Shown: positions 49,540 through 61,900 of the stretch, piece after piece
How the letters are laid out: every line of letters starts with the position of its first letter
Position numbering within the stretch: the first letter of the stretch is position 1
Assembly (NCBI RefSeq): GCF_017562075.2
Contig: NC_054083.1
Span: forward strand, 26,294,058-26,358,057
Direction of reading: 5' to 3'
Length of the DNA stretch: 64,000 nt
From: Anopheles merus
Taxonomy: Eukaryota; Arthropoda; Insecta; Diptera; Culicidae
Made by a program: the position numbers and the translations under genes
The notes under the pieces: model-generated
What the model was told of the DNA's origin: nothing
The model's input: the letters and a program-made list of their open reading frames with translations, nothing else
Databases searched by the model: none

Positions 49540-52500
49540 GGATAAAAAGTCGGATCGCTAGATTTTGCCTCACTTAACCTTACGACTCCGGTCGGTGAAG
49601 ACTACGAAACTATTGGAAGTCGTAAAGTCTGTAGCACACATCGTGTGCATATTACAATTTCTCGCTCTCTCACCACTCCCCACGATGGGTGACCTATGAT
49701 GTCATCGATTAAAGGTTTTTGTTTTGCTTTTTGTCAGCTCTAGACGCTATGGCTCTTGAGCGGCAACGCCGTGAGTCACCTTTTTTTTTCGAAGGTTCCT
49801 GCGCATATTATCAATTGACTTCTGGATGACTTCGGCTGACCTCGGCGTTTCGGCGGGCCACTACAAACACTGGTTTCATGTGTTCGCTTCAATGTAGCAA
49901 CAGAGTCTCTTACCAATCTCATAAAACAATCGCTCGTTACACATACTCAGGGCAAGGTGGTGGAGCAGTTCGTCTTTTATTTTGGGGAGAGCGCAAACTT
50001 GACAAGCCAGCAGACAGAGAGTGACTCAGACTCAGTCAGCGTGGGTAGAACGTGATTGAAACACACAGGGCAAAGTGACACACAGGGCTCGTCTGTCGTA
50101 AAAATCATCGTCCATAACGCCCTGGGCAGGCATGGCAGGCAGGTTGGCAGAAAACATTTCAAATATGCCATTGTTGTGCCATTGGAGACATGCCGAGACT
50201 GTTCGTGCCACGCGCCCGACCGTACGCCCGGAGGAGATCTTAATCATAATGGTCGATGTCATAGGCGCGCGCTCGCTCCAAAACATTGACCCTATTTACT
50301 TTGTAACCGTGTGCGTGTGTGTGTGCCGGCATGTGTGCAAAGGAGATTGCAGCAGCCATCACACGACGAAGCGGACGGACCAGTCAGTCATTGTGGAACA
50401 ATATTTTACAAGATACTTTCCCCACTGCCTGCCGTTGCCTGTCTGGTGCACGTACATGTGTGTGCTCTGTACCGGCACCTGCTGCTACATTCCGATCCGA
50501 CCCGACCCGTCCTGCCCAGCAGTGATGGAAATAATTCTACATCCAACGGTTGTCCCCAGCCGAGGATGGGCAGGAAAGTCCAGTAATGGCGTTCCGATAA
50601 GAGAACCCCATCCGCTTCTTCCTTACCTACTGCCAGTAGACAGTTGCAGTGTCCTCTAGGGGGACCTTTCCCATCGTATTAATACCGCAGCCGCCGCAGT
50701 TTGTGTCCTTAAGGGGGTTTGGCGGTTGGTTGGCTGTGTCCTTGCAACAGGATGGCTGGTCGACAGCTAACCGGGGAGAGAGTTGGATACATTCAAAAAG
50801 CAACGGGACTTCCACAGCCTTCGAGTGCGTTGTGATTGAGGCGGTGTAAAACCCTGGAAACTCTCGGAAAACCCGTCACCCATATGCAGACACGTCTCGA
50901 GTGTGTCAGAGTACGATCGACAGGCACAAGGCCTCGAACACACGACTTCCTTGCGAGTCCTTCCCGTTGGGTGAGTGGGAGTTTCTTCATTTATCTGAAA
51001 AACCTTTCATACGGCACTCGTTCAATACATCCTTTCAATTTCCCAGTTTGTGCATATTTTATCTAATTCTTCAAGATAACAAAACCGACAACGGGGTAAC
51101 GGGTTTGTGGGCCGCCGGTGGGTTCCGTCGTACCGCCGGTTGGAATAACGCAGAGCAGCCCTGCCCTGCTCGATTTGAATAAAAACAACTTGCTTTCTCC
51201 ACAGTCGTCCTCCCGGCGTCCCCTTCGAAATCAGCCGGCACGGGGGAGACGACTGACACAACAATGGAGTACTTCTCCGGTCCTTGGTATTTTGATTGCA
51301 GTCTATTGAAGCATAACTGCATGTGAGTCTCTTGGCAAGTGTGTGTATGTCTGGGTGTGTGTGGCCAAAGACTCCAAACTCCAATGTTCATCTAGCGGCA
51401 GCGTTCATTGTGATGTATGCACTCTGTGCAAAATGTTTCACTTCTTCCTTCGAGGTTTTCGCCAACCAACTTCCGACCCATTCCGTCCGGGGTTGTTTTT
51501 TTTTTATACTGTTGTTCCTGTATGTATTCAGAGAGAAAGAGAGGCAGCTGACGAACAGGGGCAGTGCGAGTTTGTCATTGTGCGGTCGGTTTCGAACGCC
51601 GGTTAGTAGCGCCACAGCACGGTAAGCATGACCGGGAGGCTCCCGGCAAGGAGCGAGTTTTCGATCAAAAATAACATAATGCACAGAAATACGGCGTTCT
51701 TTGTGTTCCTGCTGCCAATGCACGCGCCCTAAGCGTCTCAGCACGATGGTTGTTTTCCGAAGCTGTGCGAGGTTTGTGTTTTGATAAAAATTGGCTCGTT
51801 GCAAAAGAGCCCAAACCAAGCGCTCGCTCCTCTCGCACAGTTCATCAAACCATCGATACCTCCGTTTTGGGATGGACAGGCGACCCCGACGACTCAAACG
51901 ATGATGTCGTCCTGCTGCAATCCCACGGCTTATACTTCGGCTCGGCACACGCCGAGTGCTGGAGTGCACATCATTTTTTATTATTATGTTAATCAACATC
52001 AGCCACAGCTCATTCAGCATGCCAAAACGGCCGGCTCCGTACGCGCTCGGTGTGGTGTTCCATTTTTCGAGAAGACGCGCAGGTTCGTCCCGTCGTCCGC
52101 AAACCGCGCAAACGACTGCTACTTATGTCGTGCGGCGGGACGACGCTGACAGGCGTGTGCTGGTACGGCGGCGCTTCAAAGCGGCAGCCATGATGCAAAT
52201 GATGCATCTTGTGAGCCTTTGGTTGAGCTCCCTCCTTCTCGCCCGCGCTCGAGTGGTTTGGTCGCGAAAACCGGAAAAGCGTAAAATAACGACAAGCTCC
52301 TCGTCCTCGGGTTACCGCCGTACGCGCTCGGGGGGCCGCTTGTTGACAATTTGCATACCGGTGTCGAAACCGTACCGTGTACCTCTCGGTGCGTTGCAGT
52401 GATCTTGACGACGTTTGCAGCACACGAACACAAAGAGAATCAGTGATGATGACCGCCATGACGAAGCGATTGGCAATGATGGCCATTCTGCCAATTTTCG

Positions 52501-53761
52501 TTGTTTGAAATGGAAGGATTTTACGGCTGACTGTGTGTATGTGTGGGTAGTTTCGGTTCAACACACACTCAACCGGCCGAGCCACAAACGCTACCGGATT
52601 AGAATACATTATGAAAAACTCAAATAACAGCAAACTGTGGCAAGAGACCTTCATTCTAGCAAGCGGTAAATTGCTTGTCACTTAGTTAGAAGGTACTGCT
52701 GTTGGTTTGTCTTCCCTTTTTTTCGGCTTCGGTAATTCCGTTTTCTTTATGGAGCAATTTTAAGGCAGATTTATTTTAGTCCACTCTGGAGCGTACTGAG
52801 GAAGATTTTTTGTTGTTCGTTGCTCGCTATAAAAGTCGCTCGAGGTGTCTGAATTAAATAGAGGTAAATAAAAATGCACAAGACTCAGCAGAGCTTCATC
52901 AGAATGGTAATCTATGTTTGTAGCTTTGAGTTTTATTTTCATTCCAATTCCAGTAAATGCATTTTTCTGCATCGCTCCCAGCTTCGTAATTATAAATGCA
53001 ATGACTAATGTAGATAAAGTATTTGGATTTTTGTTTTTCATTTCGTTTTGTTTCGTTTATCTTCTCTCCCGATAAACTGCTGGAAGGAACGGAAGCAAAT
53101 TATGCATAAAAAATATACACGATTTGCATAACTTCAGAGAGATTTTTTTAAAGAAAAATAAAACATCAAAATTAAAAAGAATCAATGGGAAAAATAGGTT
53201 AAAAAAGAGTCCCATTTCTCACTCAAGACATCTAAGACGTCTTATAAAGAAACGGATAATCACGTGAAAACAATACATGGTCTACATTCAGGTAGCGAGC
53301 AATTATTTGAGGGATTATATTTGTTTAGTTTAACAATGACAAACTGCAGCAAGGGCCGTCTTTCTTGCTGAATGTTTCATGGTTTCATGATGAAGTTTTA
53401 AGTAAGGATAAAGTTTGCTTGCTATTTACAAGCAACAGCAAGATTAAAGCGCAAAATTCTTTCACGCCGGGTTGCTATGGCTTCCTTTCCCAACGGGACA
53501 TTTTCTCGCCGCTCTGTGTAGGCTTCATTTTCCTCTCGCCTGGAAGCGTATAATTCAAGCAAAACTAGCGATCTGCTATGGAGTCAAATGCAAAGCAGCG
53601 TTAATATTTGCCACCAAAGGAATCGCTATGTTTGAGCGGCGTATTAACTATCAATTAATTGGCTTCTTCACGTACGCTAACAACCGTGAACAGCACACAC
53701 ATACACACACATATATACGCACAGCTATTCATCATGCCTATTCATTTCCTTGCCGACGAGT

Positions 53762-53823
53762 TACTAATTTGCATTGCTAATCACACCGCTAACTATGTGC
53801 CTTCTCCTTGTCTATTTACAGGT
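53762..53823 (+). other. candidate recursive (ratchet) splice site 2
   Basis: Three branchpoint-like matches (TACTAAT at 53,762, GCTAATC at 53,776, GCTAAC near 53,789) precede the pyrimidine-rich CCTTCTCCTTGTCTATTTACAG ending at 53,821, which abuts GTAGGT at 53,822. This is the fused acceptor-donor layout of a zero-length exon, on the plus strand like the site at 22,715. No strong downstream donor is seen within about 60 bases; AGT|GTAACC near 53,883 is the nearest weak one. The preferred donor after a ratchet point is GTAAGT, so GTAGGT is a moderate match. Confidence 0.5.
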
Positions 53824-55580
53824 AGGTGATTCATGCGCGAAAAGTATAAATGGCTGCGCTGCTGTTAGTTGCTGCGGAATAGTGTAACCCGGTAGCAATC
53901 TCGTCGTTGACGTCCTCAAAAAGTCCTGCTCCGGCGTTTACTAAAACTGCCTTGTGGCGTGAATGTCCCGGGAAGAAATCACCCTGTCGTCTGAATGTCT
54001 GTGTGGTAAAATCACACACTCCTGTGCGGATGGATCGACAACGATACCGGGAAAGGATAATCGAGGAGTAGGAAGGGTGGTTAGAGGTGGACATGAAATT
54101 AATTTTGTAGGCTCCTTCTAATTAGCACTGGTGAAAACGCTGGCGGCCCTGCGATCGATGCCGATATCCATCTGAAGAAGGTTTTCGGGGTGTTATTTTT
54201 TGTTTTTGCTATTTTCTCTCCCTTAAGTCTAGTCGTCGCCCGTCTACATCCCTCGCACGTGCGTTTGGGTACGCGTGAAAGCTGTCTAATCGTACGCAGC
54301 TTGGCATTACAAGTGTGTGCGTGTGTAGGTAGGTAGGTTGGGTGAAAATTCGGAAGCGCGAAGGTGGGCCAATATTAATGCTTGCCGTTCACGTACGGCC
54401 TCATGCCCCCCCACCCGGGTCGGGAGAGACTTCATTCTGGTGCCGCAAAACCCTTCGCATGCGTGCGTGTACCATCTGTTACGCGAGCTGGTGTTTATGT
54501 TTTACCCCCCCCCTGCTCGCCACCACCGTTTTCCCACTGCACGCCTAAACACCGTGTGCTTTTGATGTAAGGATTCATGAGTGTAAACAATATGGCAAGC
54601 GCGATGATTTCGCTCCGCCCTCACGATAGTAAGCTCCCCCGGCACCGCACCGTAATGGCTGCGAATCCGGTTCGAAGGACCATCGTTCTGAGCGGCGAGG
54701 TGCCAACAAGAAATTAACTCCCAACACGTACCTACGCCGGCCTCTTCGCTTACCCAATGCGTGTATGTGTGTGAGTGTTGTTTTGGGCGTTAGGAGACCA
54801 ACCTTTTCAACACTCCCGCCATACTAATGTCTCCTTTGGCTGGTGCCAGCTCACGTTCTTCCCCAACCGTCCGCAATCAAGCGCACGTCTTCATCTGTGT
54901 GGACGCTGTTTTGTGAGGATTGTTCTTTTCCGTGCGGAAAAATGTGCGTGGAAAATTCTGCACCGAACGTGTCCAACACGAATGTAATAAGAACGCACGT
55001 AGCTCGAAGGAAGAAAAGAAACGCGAAGCAAGATTTTGGAGGTGCGTGAAAGTGAAATAACTGTCCAATATGTTGAGAGCCCCGTTTTTTCACGTACGCG
55101 TAGCAATGAGTCGCGTTTTAAGGCGTCCACGTACAACCGAACCGCACCTTGCACGTACAATGTTTTGTCAGGGTATTTGTTGAGCAGCTTCCTTTCCACA
55201 CGCACACACACACACACACTCTGTGTTGGCCCTTTTTGAAGAATACAGCTCCAGTTGCGTTTGAATTAAGGTTCGTTACGGCGAAACATTCGATGACGTA
55301 CCGTGGCGTTTTTCAGCTTTGGAGGAAAATCAATTCCCATTCCCGCAGGCACACTCGCACACACATAGGCACAAATAAAACAAATCGAATCTACAAAACG
55401 TGTTGAACTTACAGCGAAACGCAGGTAGCGCTCAAGAAAAGCCATCGGGCGGGACACGATGGGACGGAAGCGCCAGCAAGCGGCCACCACCAAATGAACA
55501 GACCGTTGGGAATGAATTTATTTTCCCATTAAAATTTTATTAAGTTTTCACTGTTTACCACCCCCTGCTCGGAAGAGGGT

Positions 55581-55597
55581 GGGGGGGGGGGGGGGGG
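55581..55597. repeat. poly(G) tract, 17 bases
   Basis: Seventeen consecutive G residues, preceded by GGGT. Such runs are prone to length change and sequencing error. Confidence 0.95.
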
Positions 55598-56034
55598 TAG
55601 GGAGAGTTGGGAGCCACTGTGGATTTGATAGCATTTTCATCTGCCGCGTTCGATCTGCCCCAGCAAAGATGATCGGCTGAGGGTTGCTCCCCGTCTGGTC
55701 CGCTCCTCACCTTTGGGCGATGTTTGAATTATTCATTTTATCGCATGTTGAACTTTCCTTTCCGCTTCATTCACTCGCACACGCCACTCGCTCCATGGCG
55801 AAAGGAAAAGCCGGTCTTAATTACGCCACAGGGAAATGGGGCCGGTCGCTTTACCACCCCGAGTCCCCGGGTTTTCTGGAAACGGAAAGGAGTCGGAAAA
55901 GTCGGAAGTCTTCACTTCCGTTCCGTACTTATTTCCAGCCCTGCAAACCCGATGTTTGCATTATGATTGTGACGAATTCATCAGCAAGCGGGAGAGTAAT
56001 TGAGAATTATTATCGTTCCCATCGGGATCCCTTA

Positions 56035-56046
56035 CCCCCCCCCCCC
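56035..56046. repeat. poly(C) tract, 12 bases
   Basis: Twelve consecutive C residues followed by TCCCC. Confidence 0.9.
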
Positions 56047-56566
56047 TCCCCACCCGGGTGAGACTGCTGGGGAAGACTTTATTGTGCACGAGCTCTTTCT
56101 TTTTGCTATGAATCATTCATCATGGCGAGACTTCAAGCGAGCAAAAGAAGATGCTTTCTTGAATAAGGCGGACGGTAGACGCAAATCGACTTGAATATAT
56201 TTTCCACGTTGAAGTGACATTGATTCGATCGAAGTGCCGCACCGTGAACCATCTTCGCAAAGGGAAGCAAGAGGGAAGCAAATTTTCGTTTTGTTTTTAC
56301 AAAAAGAAAAGGTAAAAACAAAAGTTCAGCAATAAAGGAACGAGTGTTTCTCGAGTGTGCTGCAATCTTCGTTGTAAAGTGCACCATTTGTGGGTTGCGA
56401 CCTTCTCGTGGTGCAGTTTTGTGTGTGTGTGTCTTTTTACAATCCGAGTCTTTCTTGTTTGTTTTTCCACCCGGTACCGGTTTCTACGGTCGATCAGCGC
56501 CTTAAGGTTGATCGTAAAAATCTCAACACATTTTACTCTCCCAACCACACACTTGCACACACACAG

Positions 56567-56660
56567 AATCGTGGCCAGCGATCGGAATGATGGCGTCAAT
56601 GGAACTCGCAAAAGTGGCGCGAAAGGAGTAGCCGATCCGAGCGATTTGCATTCGACCGAG
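56567..56660 (+). CDS. possible internal coding exon
   Basis: A 94-nt interval bounded by CACACACAG (acceptor, with TTTTACTCTCCCAACC upstream) and CCGAG|GTAAAC (donor, GT at 56,661). The frame starting with one base then ATC is open throughout and reads IVASDRNDGVNGTRKSGAKG and onward to DLHSTE: hydrophilic, balanced, with mixed C/G-ending codons. The other frames contain stops. It would enter needing two bases from the previous exon and leave in phase 0. The phase fits the candidate exon ending at 4,771. No domain is recognisable; Asp/Asn/Gly/Lys-rich content suggests a disordered linker. The acceptor tract is interrupted by CA repeats, which weakens the case. Confidence 0.25.
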
Positions 56661-57013
56661 GTAAACCTGTCTGAAGCTACACGCGAAGTTTTTAAATGGA
56701 TCCACTTTTGCTGCAGCATGGAGCAGGAAACGTGTTTTTTACGGCTTCGCCAAGAATGGCAAGAATGGGCCCCGGTGCTCGGTTCGCTGTGATAGAATGC
56801 GCATAAAACGAGATATATTTATGGAAATGTGTGGAATTATCATGCCAACCAAAGGGGACAAGTGGGTCGTGTGAGTGCCGCCTTTTTTCCTTCCTTTTTC
56901 TACCCTTTTGTTTGCTTTCTGTCCCTTTGTGTGCTACGTGAAATGCTAAACCGGCTCCCTGATTGAGATGGAAAGTGAACAAGCGTGTCTCGTTTGTTTG
57001 TTTGTTTTATTTC

Positions 57014-57066
57014 TTCTCTCTCTCTCTCTCTCTCTATTTCTCTCTCTCTCTCTCTCATTCTCTCAG
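57014..57066. repeat. (CT)n microsatellite
   Basis: About 53 bases of CT with two interruptions. Confidence 0.92.
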
Positions 57067-57548
57067 ACCGTAACATGCTTGAATAAAAAATGTGCAACAT
57101 TAAATTTTTAGCAATATTTAATTAAGTGCTAATTTCAATGTCTAGCGCCACTTATTCCGTGTTGCTATTTTTAATTCACCCATACAACGGGAACTGCCCT
57201 CTAGTAAGCGCCCGAACGCACCAACACCAAACTGCAACATATCGCGGAGGATGCCACTCGAAGCTGTCGGCACAGGTGGGAGTACACATAATCCGGGGCG
57301 AGATTGAATATTTCGTGGGGTAATTTACTTTCCCATTGTTAACTGCATTTAATAACTGGCAAGGATAATTGCATTACATCCGTGTGTGTGCGCGCGAGTC
57401 CAGTGCATGCCTGATTCCTGTCGTCGTCATCGTGCGCTGTGCGCTGCAGCCGCCGACGGAAGTGCACGCACGTGATGGTTCATCGCTGCAATCGGTACAC
57501 AGACTCACTCCCACTCGTTGTGCCACTTATTACAGATCGGTGGACGTA

Positions 57549-57569
57549 TGTGTGTGTGTGTGTGTGTGT
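57549..57569. repeat. (TG)n microsatellite
   Basis: Ten TG units. No other signal is attached. Confidence 0.9.
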
Positions 57570-57747
57570 CCGTGTGTTTGCAATGCAGGAAAAAGATGGG
57601 AAGAGGTAGAGGAGCAATGGAGCGTGTATGCATTGCAGCAGTTGGTTGGAATCCTATTAAAATGAATAATGCAAATAGCAATTTGTGTTTATCTTCACCT
57701 CGGTGTGTATGGGTGAAAAATGAAGCGTAAGTGTGATCTGGGTGGGC

Positions 57748-57760
57748 GGGGGGGGGGGGG
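57748..57760. repeat. poly(G) tract, 13 bases
   Basis: Thirteen G residues followed by a short AG run. Confidence 0.9.
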
Positions 57761-58469
57761 AGAGAGAGGATGAAAACCCCACATCACATTACAGGACCAC
57801 TAGGTGCCGGAGGGACAGGCTCCGGTGGGTAGGCGAGCTTGTTGGGCGAAACTGCATCAGGAATAAAGCATCACATCCTGTGATTCTCATTCGATTTCGT
57901 CTTCTCACTATCACAACTCCATTGGATTGCATACAAATGGTTGCATAAATGCACTTATTGTGTTTTGGTTCAATAATGATTGAAATTCCTCTTATCGCGC
58001 GTATATCCTGTGTGGTCCTTTTGCTCCGCTTTGCTCAGTAAATCGTTTTGTGGATGGTTTTTAAATGGAACAGCAACCAATATTGTAGGGGTACTTTCAT
58101 GTCAAAGAATTGCTATGAGCTTCAACACTTTCCTTCCAATTGATAACTTTAAAATTTTATACAATCTTTTATTGGACAATATTTGCAATTTTAAATTTTG
58201 ATCGTTCGTTCAAGCTCGGATCAAATTTAATACTTAAAACTGCGGACGAAGGTAGACAGTGAACATTTAAATTGGGGTTTTTTTTTATATTAGTTCTAAC
58301 GAAACTAGATGAAATGTTTAATGCTACACCTCACACTTTGAATTCACCAATGGATGAATACATGATTTTGTGTAGTAATTGGAGAATAAATTATTTAAGG
58401 GAATTGTTAATTGAGTCAATTAATTGAAGAATTTGTTTGCTTCATAATACAGTTTGGATTATGATCTAT

Positions 58470-58934
58470 TCAGGGCTGTTGAAGAAGAGTCAAAGCACTA
58501 AATCCATCAGGTTCATATAATCGTTGAGTTTTATACCGAGACTGATCACTATCATACACTCTGCCTCGTCTCGGTTTTGTGGCAATTTCAAAATTTTAGA
58601 TACATTTTTTACGTTTGGAATCATATCTATAGCATAATTGTTTATAAACACTTAATTTAGCTTGAGACGCATGATTTTTGAATTTTTTTCCATTGGGTTT
58701 TCGCCATGCTGGTTTATCATGTTTGCTTCGATGGAATTCATTTTATTCGTAAAGAACGTAACGCTTTTTTTCTCGTTTCTCTGTAAAGGCTTCTGTCTAT
58801 CTGGTTATCATGTTCTATCCGCTCTTTAAATCCTTCGTAATTTGCTTCGTATGACTCAAAATAGGTACCTAGCTCTTTATCCTGTTGCAAAAAATGTCTT
58901 TCCCGAATCCGTTAACGCCGTCAAGCAAAAGCAT
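58470..58934 (-). pseudogene. decayed reading frame with P-loop-like start
   Basis: On the minus strand an ATG at 58,934 opens MLLLDGVNGFGKDIF, which resembles a Walker A loop (GxxxxGK, but Asp where Ser/Thr is expected). The frame then shifts: from about 58,890 a second frame reads LQQDKELGTYFESYEANYEG and on to RKKALRSLRI, a Glu/Lys-rich helical segment ending at a stop at 58,740. The first frame resumes at 58,739 with FHRSKHDKPAWRKPNGKKF and continues to YRYDSKRKKCI, an in-frame stop at 58,598, then RRGRVYDSDQSRY to the final stop at 58,470. The pieces join to about 155 codons with two compensating frameshifts and one internal stop, a pattern of decay rather than chance. The charged, lysine-rich product could come from a transposon or a duplicated gene. 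I do not recognise the family, and the P-loop reading is tentative. Confidence 0.4.
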
Positions 58935-61900
58935 GACAATTTATGTGGCCCATGAAAACAGACCATTTCCAGGGAAATATCATGCAACGCTTCAAGATAA
59001 CACTTCATCGCAAAGCCCTCATCCTACCCCCTCCTTTTAATCAAAAGCCCACTTGTACTAAGCACCATACAAGCGCCCCATTCTCCAGCTCCCCTTGAAC
59101 CGACTCCACCAACCGAACGACAACACACAAAAAAACAGACCAAGCCCCATCACAATAAACGCACCACTCGCAACGCGGCGCTAAGTACGCCCCTATCGAA
59201 AGCCCACCCCCTCCCCCAGAATTAAGCATCCTTGCGCTCAACAGTGTTGCCAGCACGTGCCAACCCTCGGTCCAGGTGGGGTCCGCCGCCGGCCTCCTGC
59301 CAAACGCCAGCACTTTGTTATCGCACAGCAAGCGAAGGGTGTTCATAAAATATTAAACCATCAATTTGTTCAATGCCAAGTGGAATCGTTCCGATTTGAT
59401 TTGATGGTAAAAGCTTGAGCTGTTTTTACCGCCACCCCTCCCGGGCTAAAATGTTCTTTCAGTTTTTTTTTTGTTTTACTCGCATCGTAGAGAATGGTTA
59501 GCATTTGACAAATACATACATACACACACACATGCCCACACATTTTCCCGAATGTGTTTCGGTAGGCCGCTTGCTTTCCTCGTCGGTGTTTTCGTTTGTT
59601 TGCTGAAAAATCGGGGCTGGAAGCTTTTGTGTTAGCTCGGAAGTGTTTCAATTCCGGATCGACTGTTTGATGGAAATGGAAAACGCATGCCGTGTCGAGC
59701 TGAGCTTCATCTTTTCATCCGGCTTCGATTGTCCGTGTGCTGTCGGGGAAGGAACAAAAAAAAGAAAGAAATAACGAAACATCAAACGGCATCGAAAAGA
59801 ACATACGTGTCTTGGGAAATGGAGGAAACATCGTCATCCCATGTAGCTGCTTTCCGTTTGACGTAAGGCTTTCGAGGCGTACTTGTGATGCGATCTCCAG
59901 AATGTGTTTGTGTGTGTGTGTTTGTTTTCCTTTGAACAGGAGTTTGAATGGAAATTGCCCTCTTTTCACTTTTCTTTTGGTTTTTTTGTTTTTTTTTTTT
60001 TGGTGATAGAAGCGCATTTGTGAAAGTGACAGAAACCCTCTAATCAACCATGACAGCAGAGGCTCAAGAATGCACAGTCATTCAAACTACAACGCTGACT
60101 TTTCCAACTGCTGGAAGATTTAAAAATGATTTCCAAATTACAGTAGACACCATCCCACACGGGGATCGGAAGCGTTGATAGGGTCTTGATGTGTTTAATC
60201 GACCTTGTAATATGCTTCTCGCGTGCACGCAATAGCGCCCGGTGGCCCTACAGCCCAGACAACTCACAGTCTGCCTGCTGGTCTGCATCTTCCAACACAA
60301 TATCAACAACAAAAATACACTTTTCTTGTCCGCTCATCTCGCTTTGCGTGTTTTTATTCCCTTTTTAATCTGCTTCTTTACGCTCCCGTTTTTGTTGGCC
60401 GCAAATTTCCAATTAAATTAGATGAAATTAAATTTTGCATGCTCGGGCCACATGCGTTTGCGCCGATGCCGATGGATTTCCGCTTGCGAGTGTCCCGGTC
60501 TTGCGGCATTTTACCCACTTGTTCTCGATTCCCGAGCGTCGTTTGCGCCTTGATGTAGGCAAATCGTCAATATTTGTTTGGCTACTGTGCTCGTGCCTTG
60601 CTGCTGCTGCTGCTGCTGGAGTGCGTTGGTAGCCCGTCGGAAACGTCCTTCCATCCAGCCAACCCGAACCGCCCTCCCCCCCTCCCCCACCGGAAGTAGA
60701 CCGAGAACCGTAGAACCATTCACTCTCAATTGAATTTTATGAATCAACTTGCCTTCTTTTTCCTTTGCTCCTTCCGTTGCACGACTCTCGGCCGCTACTT
60801 GGCGTCGCGTTAGCAGATTCCTTACGGTTTCGCTTCTCCACCGTGCTGCACTTTCGTCGAGCGATGCTTTGCCGGTGCTGAAATTGAAATTTCACCGGTA
60901 AATGTGTTTGCCCGGCCTGGCCTGACCTGGCGCGATGTCTCAGCTCATCTCGGAGGCACATTATCCATCGGCCGCGCGTCGCGGTTTGGCGAGCATCCCC
61001 TGGCTAGCCAAAAGATTGGTTGGTTGTTTATTGAATTTCGTAAATTGATCATCTAAATGGTGTTTTTTTTTGTTGGTGAGTGCCGTTCTCTCTCTCTCTC
61101 TCCCACTTTTTCGTTCTACTTTACACGCCAAAGCGGTAAAGGTTATGATGTGAACGCTCTAGTTGTGGTGATAATGACTCTCAATACGGATGGTGTTTTT
61201 TCAACGCAAAACAGCCCTTAATTGGCGGGGTTTTGTGTGCATTATTGTGACGCTTAAGGTTTAAGGCAGTTTGCTTAGCAGATGGAAATTGAAGCGCGAT
61301 TCCAATCAGAGTTTCCCGTCGTTGTCAATATTGATTGCGTATTTACTTTCCATTTCCTAAAAATACTTTCCTCCTAAAAACGTTGTACCGGTAAAGGAAG
61401 GTTTAAAAGAACATTTAAACTGCTCATTCATTTGCGTTCACTTCCCCATTCCCTGTTTTCGTTAGTTTACACCATTTCATTAGTTGAAATAGCGAACGTA
61501 GACCAGGCACAGACAAACAGTCGCGTCTATACTACCCTTACGCTGGTAAGCGCGAAGCGTATCTAAATGAAAAATTAGTAAAACAACTCATTATGAAAGT
61601 GGTTCTTAACATCGTTTACCATTCGCTGCTGTTGGTCTCCATTACGTGCGGTCTTTGCTGCTTTGCTGCTTTATGGGACATTTTAATTGCGAGCAGAGAA
61701 AGCATCGCCACGACAAATGGCGGCAAAAATAATGTGAATCAATGGAATGAAGTCGTAATACTCTTTTTAATTTTCCCATAATTATTATGTTTACATGCGA
61801 CTAGTTTCGCAATGTGCAGAATTGTGCGGTTCATTTTAATACACTTTTTTTAAGTTCTAGTATCACTATCCAGTCATGAAGTGCACTGCAGTGTTTACAG

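Larger units (their letters stand above)
46995..53760. other. non-coding stretch
   Basis: No gene is recognised. The two longest frames of the window's second half (minus, 51,388-52,020 and 52,010-52,681) overlap many others and show no domain. GA tracts at 48,645 and 49,519 and a CAG tract near 49,222-49,240 are the main repeats. AT-rich islands lie at 47,500-47,960 and 52,690-53,420. Confidence 0.5.
53824..56566. other. non-coding stretch
   Basis: Overlapping frames on both strands, none with a family motif. Holds poly(C) near 54,506, CA near 55,201, a 17-base poly(G) at 55,581 and a 12-base poly(C) at 56,035. No gene is recognised. Confidence 0.55.
56661..58469. other. non-coding stretch
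   Basis: No gene is recognised. A CT tract ending in CATTCTCTCAG (57,066) resembles an acceptor but is explained by the repeat. A TTATTACAG acceptor-like site lies near 57,534, just before a GT tract. After 57,960 the sequence turns AT-rich. Confidence 0.55.

Noticed and set aside
51388..52020. 210-codon minus-strand open frame
   Set aside because: Basic, motif-free content with long competing frames on the opposite strand; no promoter or splice sites.
52010..52681. 223-codon minus-strand open frame, the longest in the window
   Set aside because: Overlaps several other frames on both strands, and has no domain, signal peptide or splice support. Stop-poor sequence by composition.
57040..57070. 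CTCTCTCATTCTCTCAG as a real 3' splice site
   Set aside because: The pyrimidine tract is simply a CT microsatellite and no exon-like sequence follows.
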